DNA of 34,317 nt from Myxococcales bacterium (lineage in GTDB: Bacteria; Myxococcota; UBA727; GCA-2721815). Of the stretch, positions 1-9,337 are shown piece after piece. Numbering within the stretch: position 1 is the first letter of the stretch; each line of letters starts with the position of its first letter. Position numbers and translations under genes: made by a program. The notes beneath the pieces are model-generated. The model searched no databases, was not told the origin of the DNA, and worked only from the letters and a program-made list of their open reading frames with translations. The DNA lies in NCBI GenBank assembly GCA_002721815.1, contig PBLQ01000026.1:1-34317 (forward strand), in the 5' to 3' direction.

Positions 1-3000
1 ATCAACGCTGTCGATATCAGTGGCCCGCAAAGTGGCGGTGACGCCGATTCCCGTATTCCCACTACCTGTTCCATCTTGCGCCACAGGGGCGTCGTTCACC
101 GCGGTCACATCAATTGTTAAGGTACACGGCGATGCTGAATACGCAGTGCCATCGTGGACTTTATACTCAAATGTAGCGTACGCAGCCCCATTAGCATTAG
201 CAACTGGGGCAAAGGTGAGGTTGGCCAAATCTGAAACGCTGACCTCAAGGTCTATGGTCACATCAGTGCCATCGTATTCTAAGTCACCGGCTGACTCCAA
301 TGCGGTGATTTGGATTTTATCAAATAAATCACCATCATCATCATTCATCTCAAAGTCGGTTTCATCAAACAAATATGTCCCATCTTCGTTCATGGTGATG
401 GTGTTACCTGTGCAGCTTGGGACGGAGTTGCCGATGGTCACCCCGGCAGATATCACGGTAGCGCTGTCAGCCAACCCATCGTTCAACGTGACTGCTACGG
501 TGTAGGTTTCATCTTTGCTGGTTTCATCTGAAGCAATCGTCGTTTGCCCGTTCACCATATAAACAACCTGGTTTTCTGAAAGCGCAAAATCGAATATTTC
601 AATCTGATCTAACTTTCCGATAAAAGGGTCACCCGCATGAGCACCAGCCGCAGTATCTTTGCCGATAAACAAATTCGCATCACTGGATGACACAAAGGGG
701 TTATCTGTCCCAGATTGAAGCGTCCCATCGAGATACAAACTTAAATCCCCACCGTCGTTCACCCCCACCACATGAGTCCACACATTGCGACCAATTTCAC
801 CTGACGCACCGGTCCAGCTCGAACCGTTATAATACCCGATGCTCAAGACATCATCAGTTCCAATCGACATGCCATTTCGGTCTGTTGGTCCTTGCGAGTT
901 TTGGAAAATGGTACTGCTGACACTGGTGCTTTCGGTAGGAATACCTTCAAAATAGACCCACGCTGCAAAAGAATAGGTGCCGTTTCTGGTGATGGACGGA
1001 ACGTTCGTCGCTACGATAACATCATTGACCCCGTCAAATTGATACGCACCACCTTGATACCCGTCGTTAGTCCAGACAGGCGCGCTGTTCGCCGTGCCAT
1101 CGCCCAAAGTGCCGTGGTTGGAATGGGTCGAATAATCAATGACCGCATCTGCAGTGGTGCCATTCACCGGAAGATCAAAAGACATGTTCACCACTGCCAA
1201 TGACGTTCCATCCTTGCGCCAGTCGTAGTTGATGGTCACTGGATCATTCTCAAGATCAATGCCAGAACCGGAGGTCGCCAAATCGTCGATGGTGACCGGG
1301 TTGGTTGGAGAAATAACCGGCTGGGTGGCAGTGGGTGCGTCGTTCACAGGTGTGATCGTTACATTATAAGTCCCTTCCACAAGGTAAACCCCGTCTGAAA
1401 CAGATAATTTGAACGTATCACTGCCATTTTCGTTCGCAGAAGGCGTATAGGTGAAGGCACCGGTTTCAGCGTTGGTGACCGTCACAGTGCCTTTGGCGCC
1501 AGTATGCCCCGCTACCACCGAGTAAGTGAGCGTGTCTCCATCAATGTCAGAGGCATTCACCGTGCTGGATACAGCCCCATCCTCTTCAACGGTCAAATCC
1601 TCTGGGGTAAGGGTAGGTTCATCTCCCGCATCTAAGATGCGAATGGTAAATACTTTGGTGTCGCTCAATGCGCCGTCGGTAACGGTGATGGTGAAACTGT
1701 CAGTCCCCACAGCGTCGGCATTGGGGGTGTAAGTGAAAGAAGCTGATTTGCTGGGGTCGGTATTGGAAAGGGTAACCGTTCCCAAAGTGGCCGCCTGAAC
1801 GCCTTCGCCCGTGGCCACTGCAAAAGTGAGGTTATCGCTATCGATATCAGTCGCTACAAAGGTGCCGTTATAGGCCACATCTTCTGAGGTGGTATAAGAT
1901 ATCGCGGGCACTGTGGTACCACCCACATCATCTCCGCAAACGCCATTGCTGCTGCACTCCACAGTTGGTCCAAAACAAGAAACCGCCAGGCAGGCATTCG
2001 GTGGGTTTTCATTGCAATAGTCGGTGCTGCCTTCGGGGTGGTGCGTTCTAAAGTCATCCACTTGCGATTGGTTTACAATGGCGGTGCCCATACAGTCGCA
2101 ACACCCCAAGCTCAAGGCGGTGCAGTCGGCATCAGCAGAGCATTGATACCAAGCATGAACGGGCACTTGAAGCACGGGCGCATCGTTCACGTTGGTGACC
2201 GTTACATTATAGGTGCCAATGGATTTGTTGGTGCCTCCATTGTCGCTCACCCACAGGCTAAATGAGTCTGAACCCGTAAAATCAACATCTGAGGTGTAAA
2301 AGAACTCCTCGCCAGATACGGTCACGGTGCCATTATTAGCATCAGTTTGAACCCCGTAGGTCAGGCTGTCCCCATCCTCGTCGAAAGCGCTAATGGTATC
2401 GCTGTAGAGTGTTTCTTCAGCGACCGTAAATGTAGTTCCGGTGATGGTAGGTGCGGTATTGGAGACTGTCGCTGTGGCCGACGTGGCAGGTGCGCCATCT
2501 GCCAAAGCGTCTGTTGGCGTAACCACCACGGTCCATTCATCGCCCTTAGTGGTCTCTTGGGCCATCAAGTTCGTGTTGTTGGGTGTCCCAGCGTTATAAA
2601 GTGCTTGTACTTGCTCTGAAGACAGGACCCGGTCAAAGATTAATATCTCATCCATCATGCCTTGGAAAGAACCGGATCCGCTGTACCTTTGGCCAATACG
2701 CACACTGTCTTGGGTCGCCAAGGAAAAGCCGTTTCCTTCATCTTTTAAGATGCCATCAAGGTATATTTGAGTTGCCGAAGTATCCACAGTTGCCACAACG
2801 TGGTGCCACGTGTTCTCTGATAAATCTGTAGAGACGATCTGTACCTTGTTGTAGAAACAAATATTTCCTTCGGTGTCATTGCAAGGACAGACATCCGTTG
2901 AATAAGGTGGCTCACCTGAAGCGGGTACACAAGAACTCGGAACGTAATCTTGCAACAACCATCCGTTTCCGTAACTGCCATCTCCTGACCCTGCAGCACT

Positions 3001-6000
3001 TCGCCCTTCAAACAGGTATTGCCCCCCATCGTTGGTCTCTGGCGTATTAAACCACAACGATATGGTTCTGGCAGAATGATTTCCCAAATCACTTTGAATA
3101 TCAATATAGTCACCGCTGCCATCAAAAGAAAAGGCACCGCCTTTGAGTCCATTGCTCACCCACGTGGGTACCTTCGAGTTCGTACCACCGCCTAACGTGC
3201 CATGATTGCCATGGGATGAATAATCCTTGAGCGCATTGGCATCGGCAGAGGTGACACGGGTATCAAAAGGCATATTCAAAACGGCGATAGACGCACCATT
3301 ATTTCGCCAATCGAAAATTCCGGTCACGGTATCCCCCACGTCAATATCGGCAAGGCCGTTGGCAGTGGCCGCTAGATCATTTGCCGTGGCCGGTGAGCTT
3401 GGGGTGATGGTGGGCGCTGCAGTGGTTGGTGCATCGTTCTCAGCGGTAATCGTCACATTATAAGTCCCCTCAGCCGAATAGGGCCCATCACTCACCGACA
3501 ACTTGAAGGTGTCGCTGCCATTTTCGTTGGCATTGGGCGTGTAAGTAAATTCTCCGGTTTCAGCATCGGTAATTACCACTGTGCCTTTCGTACCCGAATG
3601 TCCAGCGACAACCTCATACTGCAACGGATCCCCGTCGGGGTCAGAGGCCACCACTGTTCCCGAAACAGTACTGTCTTCTGCCACGATAAGGTCTGCCGGT
3701 GTGATGGTGGGTGGTTCTCCAGACTCAACGATTCGAATGTAGAAGGTTTCGGTATCGGTGGCCGTTCCATCGCTGACTGTGATACTAAAACTACCAGTGC
3801 CTGCCGCATCCGCCGTGGGCGTGAAAGTAAACGATGCAGACTTGCTTGGGTCGTCATTCGTTACAGTTACTGTTCCCAAAACGGCAGAATTCGCAACCAC
3901 TGAAAAAGTAAGATTGCTGTTATCCGAATCTGTGGCATTTAAGGTTCCGGTGTATGCAACATCTTCGGTGGTCACAAACGCGATGGCGGGTGTGCTACTC
4001 CCCACTTCACCACACGCACCGTTAGCACTGCACTCTATCGCGGGAGGCGAACAAAACCCATCAAAACAAAGCCCATTAAAATTATTTGGATCGTCACACC
4101 ACTCGGAGGTGCCTTCTGGGTAACTGCTGCGAAAACTAGCCACTTGATTGCTATTGACAACTTCACTGCCCATACATGCATCGCAGCAGCTCAACACAAC
4201 CCGCGTACATTGACTGTTGTTTGCGCATTGATACCAAGCATGGATTGGCACAACGAGTTCGGGGTCATCATTAACTGGCGTGATCGTAAGTGAAACGGTC
4301 ACCGTATTGCTGTCTTCTGTACCGTCATTCGCTTTGTAGGTAAAACTGTCCGTCGTGGTCTCACCACCATTGTGGGCATAAGTAAAGGTTCCGTCATCAT
4401 TAAGTGTTAAAGAACCATTGGAGACACTCGATACCAAAACGGCCTCCAATGTATCTGATTCAGCATCCGTATCGTTATCTAGAACGCTAGTGGTTTCGTT
4501 GTTCGTGCTGCCTTCGTTGTAGGTATAGCTATCGGTAACTGCGACGGGCGCATCGTTGATCGCAGTCACGCTGATATGATGAATCTGGCTATCGGTTCCC
4601 ACCCCGTCACTCACACGAATGGTATATGTGTCAAGCCCGTTATAATCAGCGTTCGGGGTGTAAGTAAACACACCATCAGCAGATGTTGTGGGGTCACCAA
4701 CGGTGGGGGTCACCCACTCAATTGAACCAAAAACGGCATTCGTTTCGATCGTATAAGTAAAAACAGTACTGTCGACATCTGTGACCTGAATGGTTTTATT
4801 TTCTGACGTGGTGTCTTCATTCACAGCAAAGCTAAAAGCATTGATGACCGGGTCGTCATTTACTGCCGTCACATCCACGGTTAAGGTACACGATGAAAGC
4901 GAATCCGCGTTACCATCGTTGACTTTAAAGCCAAGTGTTGCATATCCGGTCCCATTCTCATTAAGCGCCGGTGTAAACGTCAAGTTCGTAATATCTGCTA
5001 GAGCTATTGTGTCCCCGACAGATACAGCCAATTCATTATTGGAAAAATCCCCTGAGCCACCGATAGAAGTAACTGTAATTCGAGTGAGGGTGTCACCGTC
5101 AAGATCGCTGAATGGAAAATCAGCGCTCTCCAATGAGACCGCAGTATCCTCATCGGTTGTTTTGGTAGAATCGCTACAAGTTGGCAGGTAACCCGTAACC
5201 GGGTTCATGATAAATACTTTTCCCGTATTACTGGTATCTCTGGGCTGTCCAAAAACCAAAGTCGTTCCGAACAGGCCATGCATTCTTTGATATCCAATGT
5301 TGGAAGAAATGTCTGACGCGATACCTGCCCCGATGGTTGATTCATGTGAAAATGTTGTCCCCCTGCCTATAAAGATTTCGCCCATCCCAACGGCGGGTGA
5401 GCCAGCTCGGTTTGATACGATTAATCTGTCATTCTCTAATGCTACGGTGGTACCAAAATACCCGTAGTTGACAGGGTCATTAGCAATTAGTTGTGTGAAG
5501 GAACTCCAAGATGCGCTGCTAGAATAATCAGAGTCTTCCCGTGTGTGTATATAAACGCAGCCTTGCGATGAAGACGAAGCACTGTCGCACCCGGGCGCGC
5601 CGATAGCAAGGCGCTCACCGGATATGGAAAGAGAACGCCCGAACATATCACCACTCGCGCCATAAGCGGGGTCCAATGTATCATCAAGACTCCATACACC
5701 GGAGCCATCGCGGTAGTAAATGTAGACACGGCCTTTTTGATAATTGTAGTTGGGCGCCGCGACCGCAATTAAGTTACCCTCGATGGCAACCGCTCCTCCC
5801 CCTGAGGAACCACTGGGAGGATCACTGAACTTTTGCTTGTAGGTCCAAGACTCACCACAGGCGCTATTGAAACCGCATGGATCTTCATAACGAAAACGAT
5901 AAGCTGCATTTTCTCCACTAGAGCCTATCACCATATTAATGCCGTCCATGGCTATGGAATAGCCCAAGCCATCACCGGCACCCACGTCGGTAGGGGTAAT

Positions 6001-7044
6001 ATCGGACCCACTGCTCCAGGTCGAACCAGTCCGTGTGAACGCAAAAGCGGCGCCAGCATTCGCACCTTTGGTGTCATCACTGGGTGAGCTAACAACGATA
6101 TGGTTTCCTGAAATCGCAACCGACGTCCCAAAATAATCATTGTCGTCTGGTGACGGATGGACCAGTTTCGCTTGTTGGGTGAAGGTGTTACCACTTCTAA
6201 CAAAAACATAGGCCGCACCTTGGTTGTTACCATGGGTTGGCGCACCGACCACCAGCGTATCGCCACTCATATCGACAGTTCTTCCAAAATAATCGTTGGT
6301 GCTCGAATCATCACCAACTACCTGAGTGATATTGGTCCACTCCAAGCCCCAGTAGTCTGTGGTGGTGTTTTGATTTGAGGTGTTCATACTTACCAAAGTG
6401 CCATCCCGACCCGACACCCCGGTCGCATTGTCTAACTTCGATCCCGAGATCACTTCCATATTGTAAACAGCATTCAGACCAGTCACCTCATAATTGCTCA
6501 ACGAGATATCTTTAAACATCATGATCTGTTCTGCCGTACGCGTAACACTCCACAAACGTACCTCATCCATCAAGCCATTAAATTTATTGTCCGTTGAACG
6601 TCGACCAAGCCTTAAAGTTGAAGAAGTGGTCAAATTTGGGATGGTTCCGGTGTTTTCTAACACGCCGTTGACGTAAAGTTTGGTTTGATCGGTCCCGCTT
6701 CCCTCAAAAACGACGGCCACGTGGTTCCACTGGTCGGCCGGTACCGCATTGGCGTAAGACGAAACAGTCTTCCAGCCGTTGCTGCTGTCCGTCTGGAATT
6801 TGATGCGACCCTGTTGGCAGAAAAACATGTTGTAGCCCGCACCGTAAATGGTCATGGGGGTATACCCGTCAAAATGGGGTTTAACCCAAGCTTCAATGGT
6901 TTTGATTTTGTTGAGCCCTAAGTCCTGACCGGTTGGCAGCGTAACGTAATCGCTGGCTCCATCGAAATCTAAAGCTTGATTGGCCCCCGCCGTAGAGGCG
7001 GTTACCGAAAGGGATAAAAACACCGAAAATAAAAATGCACGCAT
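1..7044 (-). CDS. Giant secreted LamG / FG-GAP / cadherin-like repeat protein, C-terminus beyond window
   Basis: The frame is open from ATG 7044 to base 1 (2,348 codons) and stays in phase at several points checked along it. GGGAG lies about 8 nt before the ATG. Residues 1-20 form a signal peptide (MRAFLFSVFLSLSVTASTAGA). Next come a LamG/concanavalin-like domain (about 21-180, with ALDFDG and VNGVL), FG-GAP/integrin-type beta-propeller repeats (about 235-605, with DYFGRTVDMSGDTLVVGAP-type units), and then many Ig/cadherin-like repeats with NDAPV and NGSDTFKLSVSDG signatures. Two further LamG domains lie at DNA about 3260-2630 and 1190-590. Two Cys-rich inserts begin HAWYQC at about 4240 and 2155. 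Such architectures usually belong to surface or secreted adhesins or calcium-binding matrix proteins. The substrate is unknown. The C-terminal anchor or secretion signal would lie to the left of the window. Confidence 0.93.
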   Translation of the reverse strand, partial: MRAFLFSVFLSLSVTASTAGANQALDFDGASDYVTLPTGQDLGLNKIKTIEAWVKPHFDGYTPMTIYGAGYNMFFCQQGRIKFQTDSSNGWKTVSSYANAVPADQWNHVAVVFEGSGTDQTKLYVNGVLENTGTIPNLTTSSTLRLGRRSTDNKFNGLMDEVRLWSVTRTAEQIMMFKDISLSNYEVTGLNAVYNMEVISGSKLDNATGVSGRDGTLVSMNTSNQNTTTDYWGLEWTNITQVVGDDSSTNDYFGRTVDMSGDTLVVGAPTHGNNQGAAYVFVRSGNTFTQQAKLVHPSPDDNDYFGTSVAISGNHIVVSSPSDDTKGANAGAAFAFTRTGSTWSSGSDITPTDVGAGDGLGYSIAMDGINMVIGSSGENAAYRFRYEDPCGFNSACGESWTYKQKFSDPPSGSSGGGAVAIEGNLIAVAAPNYNYQKGRVYIYYRDGSGVWSLDDTLDPAYGASGDMFGRSLSISGERLAIGAPGCDSASSSSQGCVYIHTREDSDYSSSASWSSFTQLIANDPVNYGYFGTTVALENDRLIVSNRAGSPAVGMGEIFIGRGTTFSHESTIGAGIASDISSNIGYQRMHGLFGTTLVFGQPRDTSNTGKVFIMNPVTGYLPTCSDSTKTTDEDTAVSLESADFPFSDLDGDTLTRITVTSIGGSGDFSNNELAVSVGDTIALADITNLTFTPALNENGTGYATLGFKVNDGNADSLSSCTLTVDVTAVNDDPVINAFSFAVNEDTTSENKTIQVTDVDSTVFTYTIETNAVFGSIEWVTPTVGDPTTSADGVFTYTPNADYNGLDTYTIRVSDGVGTDSQIHHISVTAINDAPVAVTDSYTYNEGSTNNETTSVLDNDTDAESDTLEAVLVSSVSNGSLTLNDDGTFTYAHNGGETTTDSFTYKANDGTEDSNTVTVSLTITPVNDDPELVVPIHAWYQCANNSQCTRVVLSCCDACMGSEVVNSNQVASFRSSYPEGTSEWCDDPNNFNGLCFDGFCSPPAIECSANGACGEVGSSTPAIAFVTTEDVAYTGTLNATDSDNSNLTFSVVANSAVLGTVTVTNDDPSKSASFTFTPTADAAGTGSFSITVSDGTATDTETFYIRIVESGEPPTITPADLIVAEDSTVSGTVVASDPDGDPLQYEVVAGHSGTKGTVVITDAETGEFTYTPNANENGSDTFKLSVSDGPYSAEGTYNVTITAENDAPTTAAPTITPSSPATANDLAATANGLADIDVGDTVTGIFDWRNNGASIAVLNMPFDTRVTSADANALKDYSSHGNHGTLGGGTNSKVPTWVSNGLKGGAFSFDGSGDYIDIQSDLGNHSARTISLWFNTPETNDGGQYLFEGRSAAGSGDGSYGNGWLLQDYVPSSCVPASGEPPYSTDVCPCNDTEGNICFYNKVQIVSTDLSENTWHHVVATVDTSATQIYLDGILKDEGNGFSLATQDSVRIGQRYSGSGSFQGMMDEILIFDRVLSSEQVQALYNAGTPNNTNLMAQETTKGDEWTVVVTPTDALADGAPATSATATVSNTAPTITGTTFTVAEETLYSDTISAFDEDGDSLTYGVQTDANNGTVTVSGEEFFYTSDVDFTGSDSFSLWVSDNGGTNKSIGTYNVTVTNVNDAPVLQVPVHAWYQCSADADCTALSLGCCDCMGTAIVNQSQVDDFRTHHPEGSTDYCNENPPNACLAVSCFGPTVECSSNGVCGDDVGGTTVPAISYTTSEDVAYNGTFVATDIDSDNLTFAVATGEGVQAATLGTVTLSNTDPSKSASFTYTPNADAVGTDSFTITVTDGALSDTKVFTIRILDAGDEPTLTPEDLTVEEDGAVSSTVNASDIDGDTLTYSVVAGHTGAKGTVTVTNAETGAFTYTPSANENGSDTFKLSVSDGVYLVEGTYNVTITPVNDAPTATQPVISPTNPVTIDDLATSGSGIDLENDPVTINYDWRKDGTSLAVVNMSFDLPVNGTTADAVIDYSTHSNHGTLGDGTANSAPVWTNDGYQGGAYQFDGVNDVIVATNVPSITRNGTYSFAAWVYFEGIPTESTSVSSTIFQNSQGPTDRNGMSIGTDDVLSIGYYNGSSWTGASGEIGRNVWTHVVGVNDGGDLSLYLDGTLQSGTDNPFVSSSDANLFIGKDTAAGAHAGDPFIGKLDQIEIFDFALSENQVVYMVNGQTTIASDETSKDETYTVAVTLNDGLADSATVISAGVTIGNSVPSCTGNTITMNEDGTYLFDETDFEMNDDDGDLFDKIQITALESAGDLEYDGTDVTIDLEVSVSDLANLTFAPVANANGAAYATFEYKVHDGTAYSASPCTLTIDVTAVNDAPVAQDGTGSGNTGIGVTATLRATDIDSVD
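81..4250. repeat. In-frame tandem duplication (about 2.09 kb x2) inside the giant adhesin gene
   Basis: Two copies lie head to tail, roughly 2166-4250 and 81-2165. Each encodes, in order, a Cys-rich HAWYQC insert, several Ig/cadherin-like repeats and a LamG domain. The 18-mer gcattgataccaagcatg occurs at 4225-4242 and again at 2140-2157, an offset of 2085 bp (695 codons). The LamG landmark LKDYSSHGNHGTLG near 3197 recurs as DYSTHSNHGTLG near 1109, an offset of 2088 bp (696 codons). The copies have diverged, so the duplication is not recent. Edges are approximate. Confidence 0.85.
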
Positions 7045-7257
7045 AAACCAGCTCCCGTAACATCTTGAACCCGTCCAAAGTGACGATTCCCGATGCACCA
7101 AAAACTGTAGCATGCCTCTGATTTTACTCGCCAATTTGGTGGTGTATAAAAAGCAAAACCCCAACGTCAGATGGTTCCAAAACGAGGGTTTTGCACTTGG
7201 TTTTTGAAACAGGTATCCCCCCTAAAGTCAGGCCGGCCGAATGAGGTCCGCCGTTTT
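7045..7257. other. Intergenic region upstream of the giant gene
   Basis: This non-coding stretch should hold the promoter of the minus-strand giant gene. On the minus strand a weak TTGGCG and a TACAGT element can be found near 7135 and 7105, but their spacing (about 19) is poor and I do not call a promoter. No convincing terminator hairpin is visible. No gene is supported here. Confidence 0.4.
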
Positions 7258-7551
7258 ATGAGGATGTTTTGTGCCCACCACTTCCAACCTGCTAAAAACA
7301 ATAGTTTTTTTTCTTTAACCCTGCTCTTAAACCCCGCGTTGGGGTGCAACGGTTCCCTAAAAGACGAGAATAGCGCCTCTGTACCGAGTTATCCCACCTT
7401 GTTGAGCCCGCAAATCAGCGCCTGCATTTCAGAGCCTCTTTGCACCCGGCCCATGGTGGTGTCGCACCGGGGCGAAGGCGGAAATGATCCGGAAAACGCC
7501 ATCGCAGGCATTAAAGATGATTGGGTCAATCTGAACGCTGCTTCAAACTAA
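7258..7551 (+). pseudogene. N-terminal remnant of a secreted glycerophosphodiester phosphodiesterase-like lipoprotein
   Basis: The 97-codon plus-strand ORF starts with a hydrophobic stretch ending in a lipobox-like site (SLTLLLNPALGC). A spacer follows, then RPMVVSHRGEGGNDPENAIAG. The HRG...PEN pattern is the hallmark of the N-terminus of glycerophosphodiester phosphodiesterases (usually HRG...PENT), where His, Arg and Glu belong to the active site. The ORF stops about 12 residues later, its stop overlapping the stop of the convergent pirin gene. A working GDPD needs roughly 200 more residues, so this is most likely a 3'-truncated remnant. The start is uncertain: ATG 7258 or 7264 are possible, and the frame is open back to 7171. 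It could also be a chance resemblance in an intergenic region. Confidence 0.45.
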
Positions 7552-8693
7552 ACCGGTTTTTCTTCTCTGCCGTCAGCGTGCCGGGCAAACCGTTCTTTCT
7601 TACCGCCATGGACAGGGTCACTGCCCTTCCAGGGCCACCCGCCAAACTCAGTACGCCGATAGTCACGAAACGCTTCTTGGATTTCGGCCTGAGTGTTCAT
7701 GACAAAAGGACCATAGCGCGCAATAGGCTCGCCGATGGGCTTAGCTTGAAGCAATAGCAGTTCGGTTTCTTGGGAACCATTGGTGATTTCTACAGCGACT
7801 TCATTTTTGAAAATCACTTGATAGCGATTGCTCACATTTTGATTCGCCACGACGATGCCATCACCGGTCACCGTGTAAAGGGTTCGTGTTGTGCCTGCTC
7901 TCGACGCAGGCAGCGTCCACTGGGCATGAGGTGCCATTTTCACCGTAAAAATAGCGACATCACTTTCTGAAGTAGATGCCCAGGAATTGGGCGGCGGCGA
8001 CAGCGCTGTTGCTTGGTCGTATTGACCTGCAATCACCGTCACCACTGTGGCACGACCAGCCGCATCTTTCGTTGATACAACGGGAATTTGTTTATCCCAA
8101 AACATGGTAAAATGCGGTGGCACGCGTTTTTGGGCCGCGGGTAAGTTCAGCCATATCTGAAAAAAGTTGGTTTCATTTGTTTTTTCTTTGTCGAGCAATG
8201 GGAACATTTCGGCATGATTAATGCCGTCCCCCGCAGTGAGCCATTGCACATCTCCTTCACCATAGCGGGCCGCTGCACCCAGTGAGTCGGCATGATCGAT
8301 CAAGCCTTCACGAACCACTGTAATGGTTTCAAAGCCGCGGTGGGGATGTCGCGGAAACCCGGGAACCACATCGCCATGATACATTCGCCAACCATCTTTT
8401 CCTTCAAAGTCTTGCCCGATTCGGCGCCCTTCCAAAGACGCGGCTGGACCATGCTGTTCGTTGCCAGCGGGGTATTTATCGTTGTGGTGCACACAAAACA
8501 AAAAGGGTTCTTGCGTGGGCCAAGGTGTGGCGCCCTGAGGGAGGGCAACCGTTTGGAATTCAGGCTGGGTCATGGTGGGCTCTTTTTTTTCAACGGCGCG
8601 TGCTTTGGTGGACGGTTTCAGGCACCCCAAAGAAGCGGCGGCACCAGTGGCTCCCAATCCTTTTAAAGCATCTCTGCGTGTAATGTCTTTCAT
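7548..8693 (-). CDS. Tat-exported pirin family protein
   Basis: This 381-aa bicupin of the pirin family starts with a twin-arginine signal (ITRRDALKGLG, Arg6-Arg7) and a hydrophobic stretch ending ASLGC (Cys24), so it is probably exported folded and perhaps lipid-anchored. The pirin metal ligands are all present: His116 and His118 in RHPHRGFET, and His160 and Glu162 in NHAEMF. The C-terminal cupin carries the usual pirin ending (GPFVMNTQAEIQEAF...RTEFGGWPW). Most pirins are cytoplasmic or nuclear, and some have quercetinase activity, so export is the unusual point. The physiological substrate is not predictable. No clear ribosome-binding site precedes ATG 8693, but the Tat motif supports this start. 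Confidence 0.9.
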   Translation of the reverse strand: MKDITRRDALKGLGATGAAASLGCLKPSTKARAVEKKEPTMTQPEFQTVALPQGATPWPTQEPFLFCVHHNDKYPAGNEQHGPAASLEGRRIGQDFEGKDGWRMYHGDVVPGFPRHPHRGFETITVVREGLIDHADSLGAAARYGEGDVQWLTAGDGINHAEMFPLLDKEKTNETNFFQIWLNLPAAQKRVPPHFTMFWDKQIPVVSTKDAAGRATVVTVIAGQYDQATALSPPPNSWASTSESDVAIFTVKMAPHAQWTLPASRAGTTRTLYTVTGDGIVVANQNVSNRYQVIFKNEVAVEITNGSQETELLLLQAKPIGEPIARYGPFVMNTQAEIQEAFRDYRRTEFGGWPWKGSDPVHGGKKERFARHADGREEKPV

Positions 8694-8796
8694 GAGCGAA
8701 ATGATAACAACCGACCGGTTTTAAACCAACCGCTTTACGTTAAAAATCAGTCTGAAGATTTCAGGGGTTAAATATCAGCCAGCCAACCGATTAGGT

Positions 8797-9327
8797 CTAG
8801 GGCTGCCGAGACAAACGAACACCCGACCAGTCTGCGGTGACGCTGCAAGATTCTTGGATATCATAGCTGTTCGCCATAGCATCGCACTTTGTACTGCCGT
8901 CATGATAGTAGTGTGCCGCGTACAAACCCTCAGCATAACGACCGTTCATCTGTTTGATGGTCATGGTGATTTCTTCAGAAACAAGGCACCCGTCGATCTC
9001 AACGGTAGATTGTCGTGTTAAGGTCTGACCGTCTTGCACTTGTAAAACCAGTTCTTGCGTGTTTTCACCCAAGGCCATCATTTTGAGTTCACCAGTCTCT
9101 GTGTCCCACCGACTTTCTCCCATGAAAGGGGATTGGCCCAAAGATTGCGGGCAAAAACCCAGCACCAAATGTTGCAATCGCCAACGACCGTGAAGACTAC
9201 TGAGCAAGCTTTGACTTTCTTCAGACAACTCTGTGGAGGATGTGGCGGTAGGTTCGCCACGATGCTCACCGCATCCAAGAGAGCTCACAGACAATAAGAT
9301 GAAGATAAAACCGATTGATAATTTCAT
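8797..9327 (-). CDS. Predicted lipoprotein of unknown function
   Basis: The frame is open upstream to 9420, but ATG 9327 is the likely start. It follows AAAGGAAAA at good spacing and begins a clear signal peptide (MKLSIGFIFILLSVSSLGC) with a lipobox-like LGC. The mature part of about 157 residues has a Ser/Thr/Glu linker, then GRWRLQHLVLGFCPQ and four more cysteines, suggesting disulfides in the periplasm or on the surface. The beta-rich pattern resembles small lipocalin-like lipoproteins, but I do not recognise the family. It starts 10 nt after the stop of the next gene upstream, so the two probably form an operon. Confidence 0.78.
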   Translation of the reverse strand: MKLSIGFIFILLSVSSLGCGEHRGEPTATSSTELSEESQSLLSSLHGRWRLQHLVLGFCPQSLGQSPFMGESRWDTETGELKMMALGENTQELVLQVQDGQTLTRQSTVEIDGCLVSEEITMTIKQMNGRYAEGLYAAHYYHDGSTKCDAMANSYDIQESCSVTADWSGVRLSRQP

Positions 9328-9337
9328 GGGTTTTCCT

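Noticed and set aside
20-6921. Many plus-strand ORFs of 60-135 codons opposite the giant gene
   Set aside because: They are antisense to a continuous minus-strand frame with clear LamG, FG-GAP and cadherin-like signatures, and none has a recognisable domain or good start.
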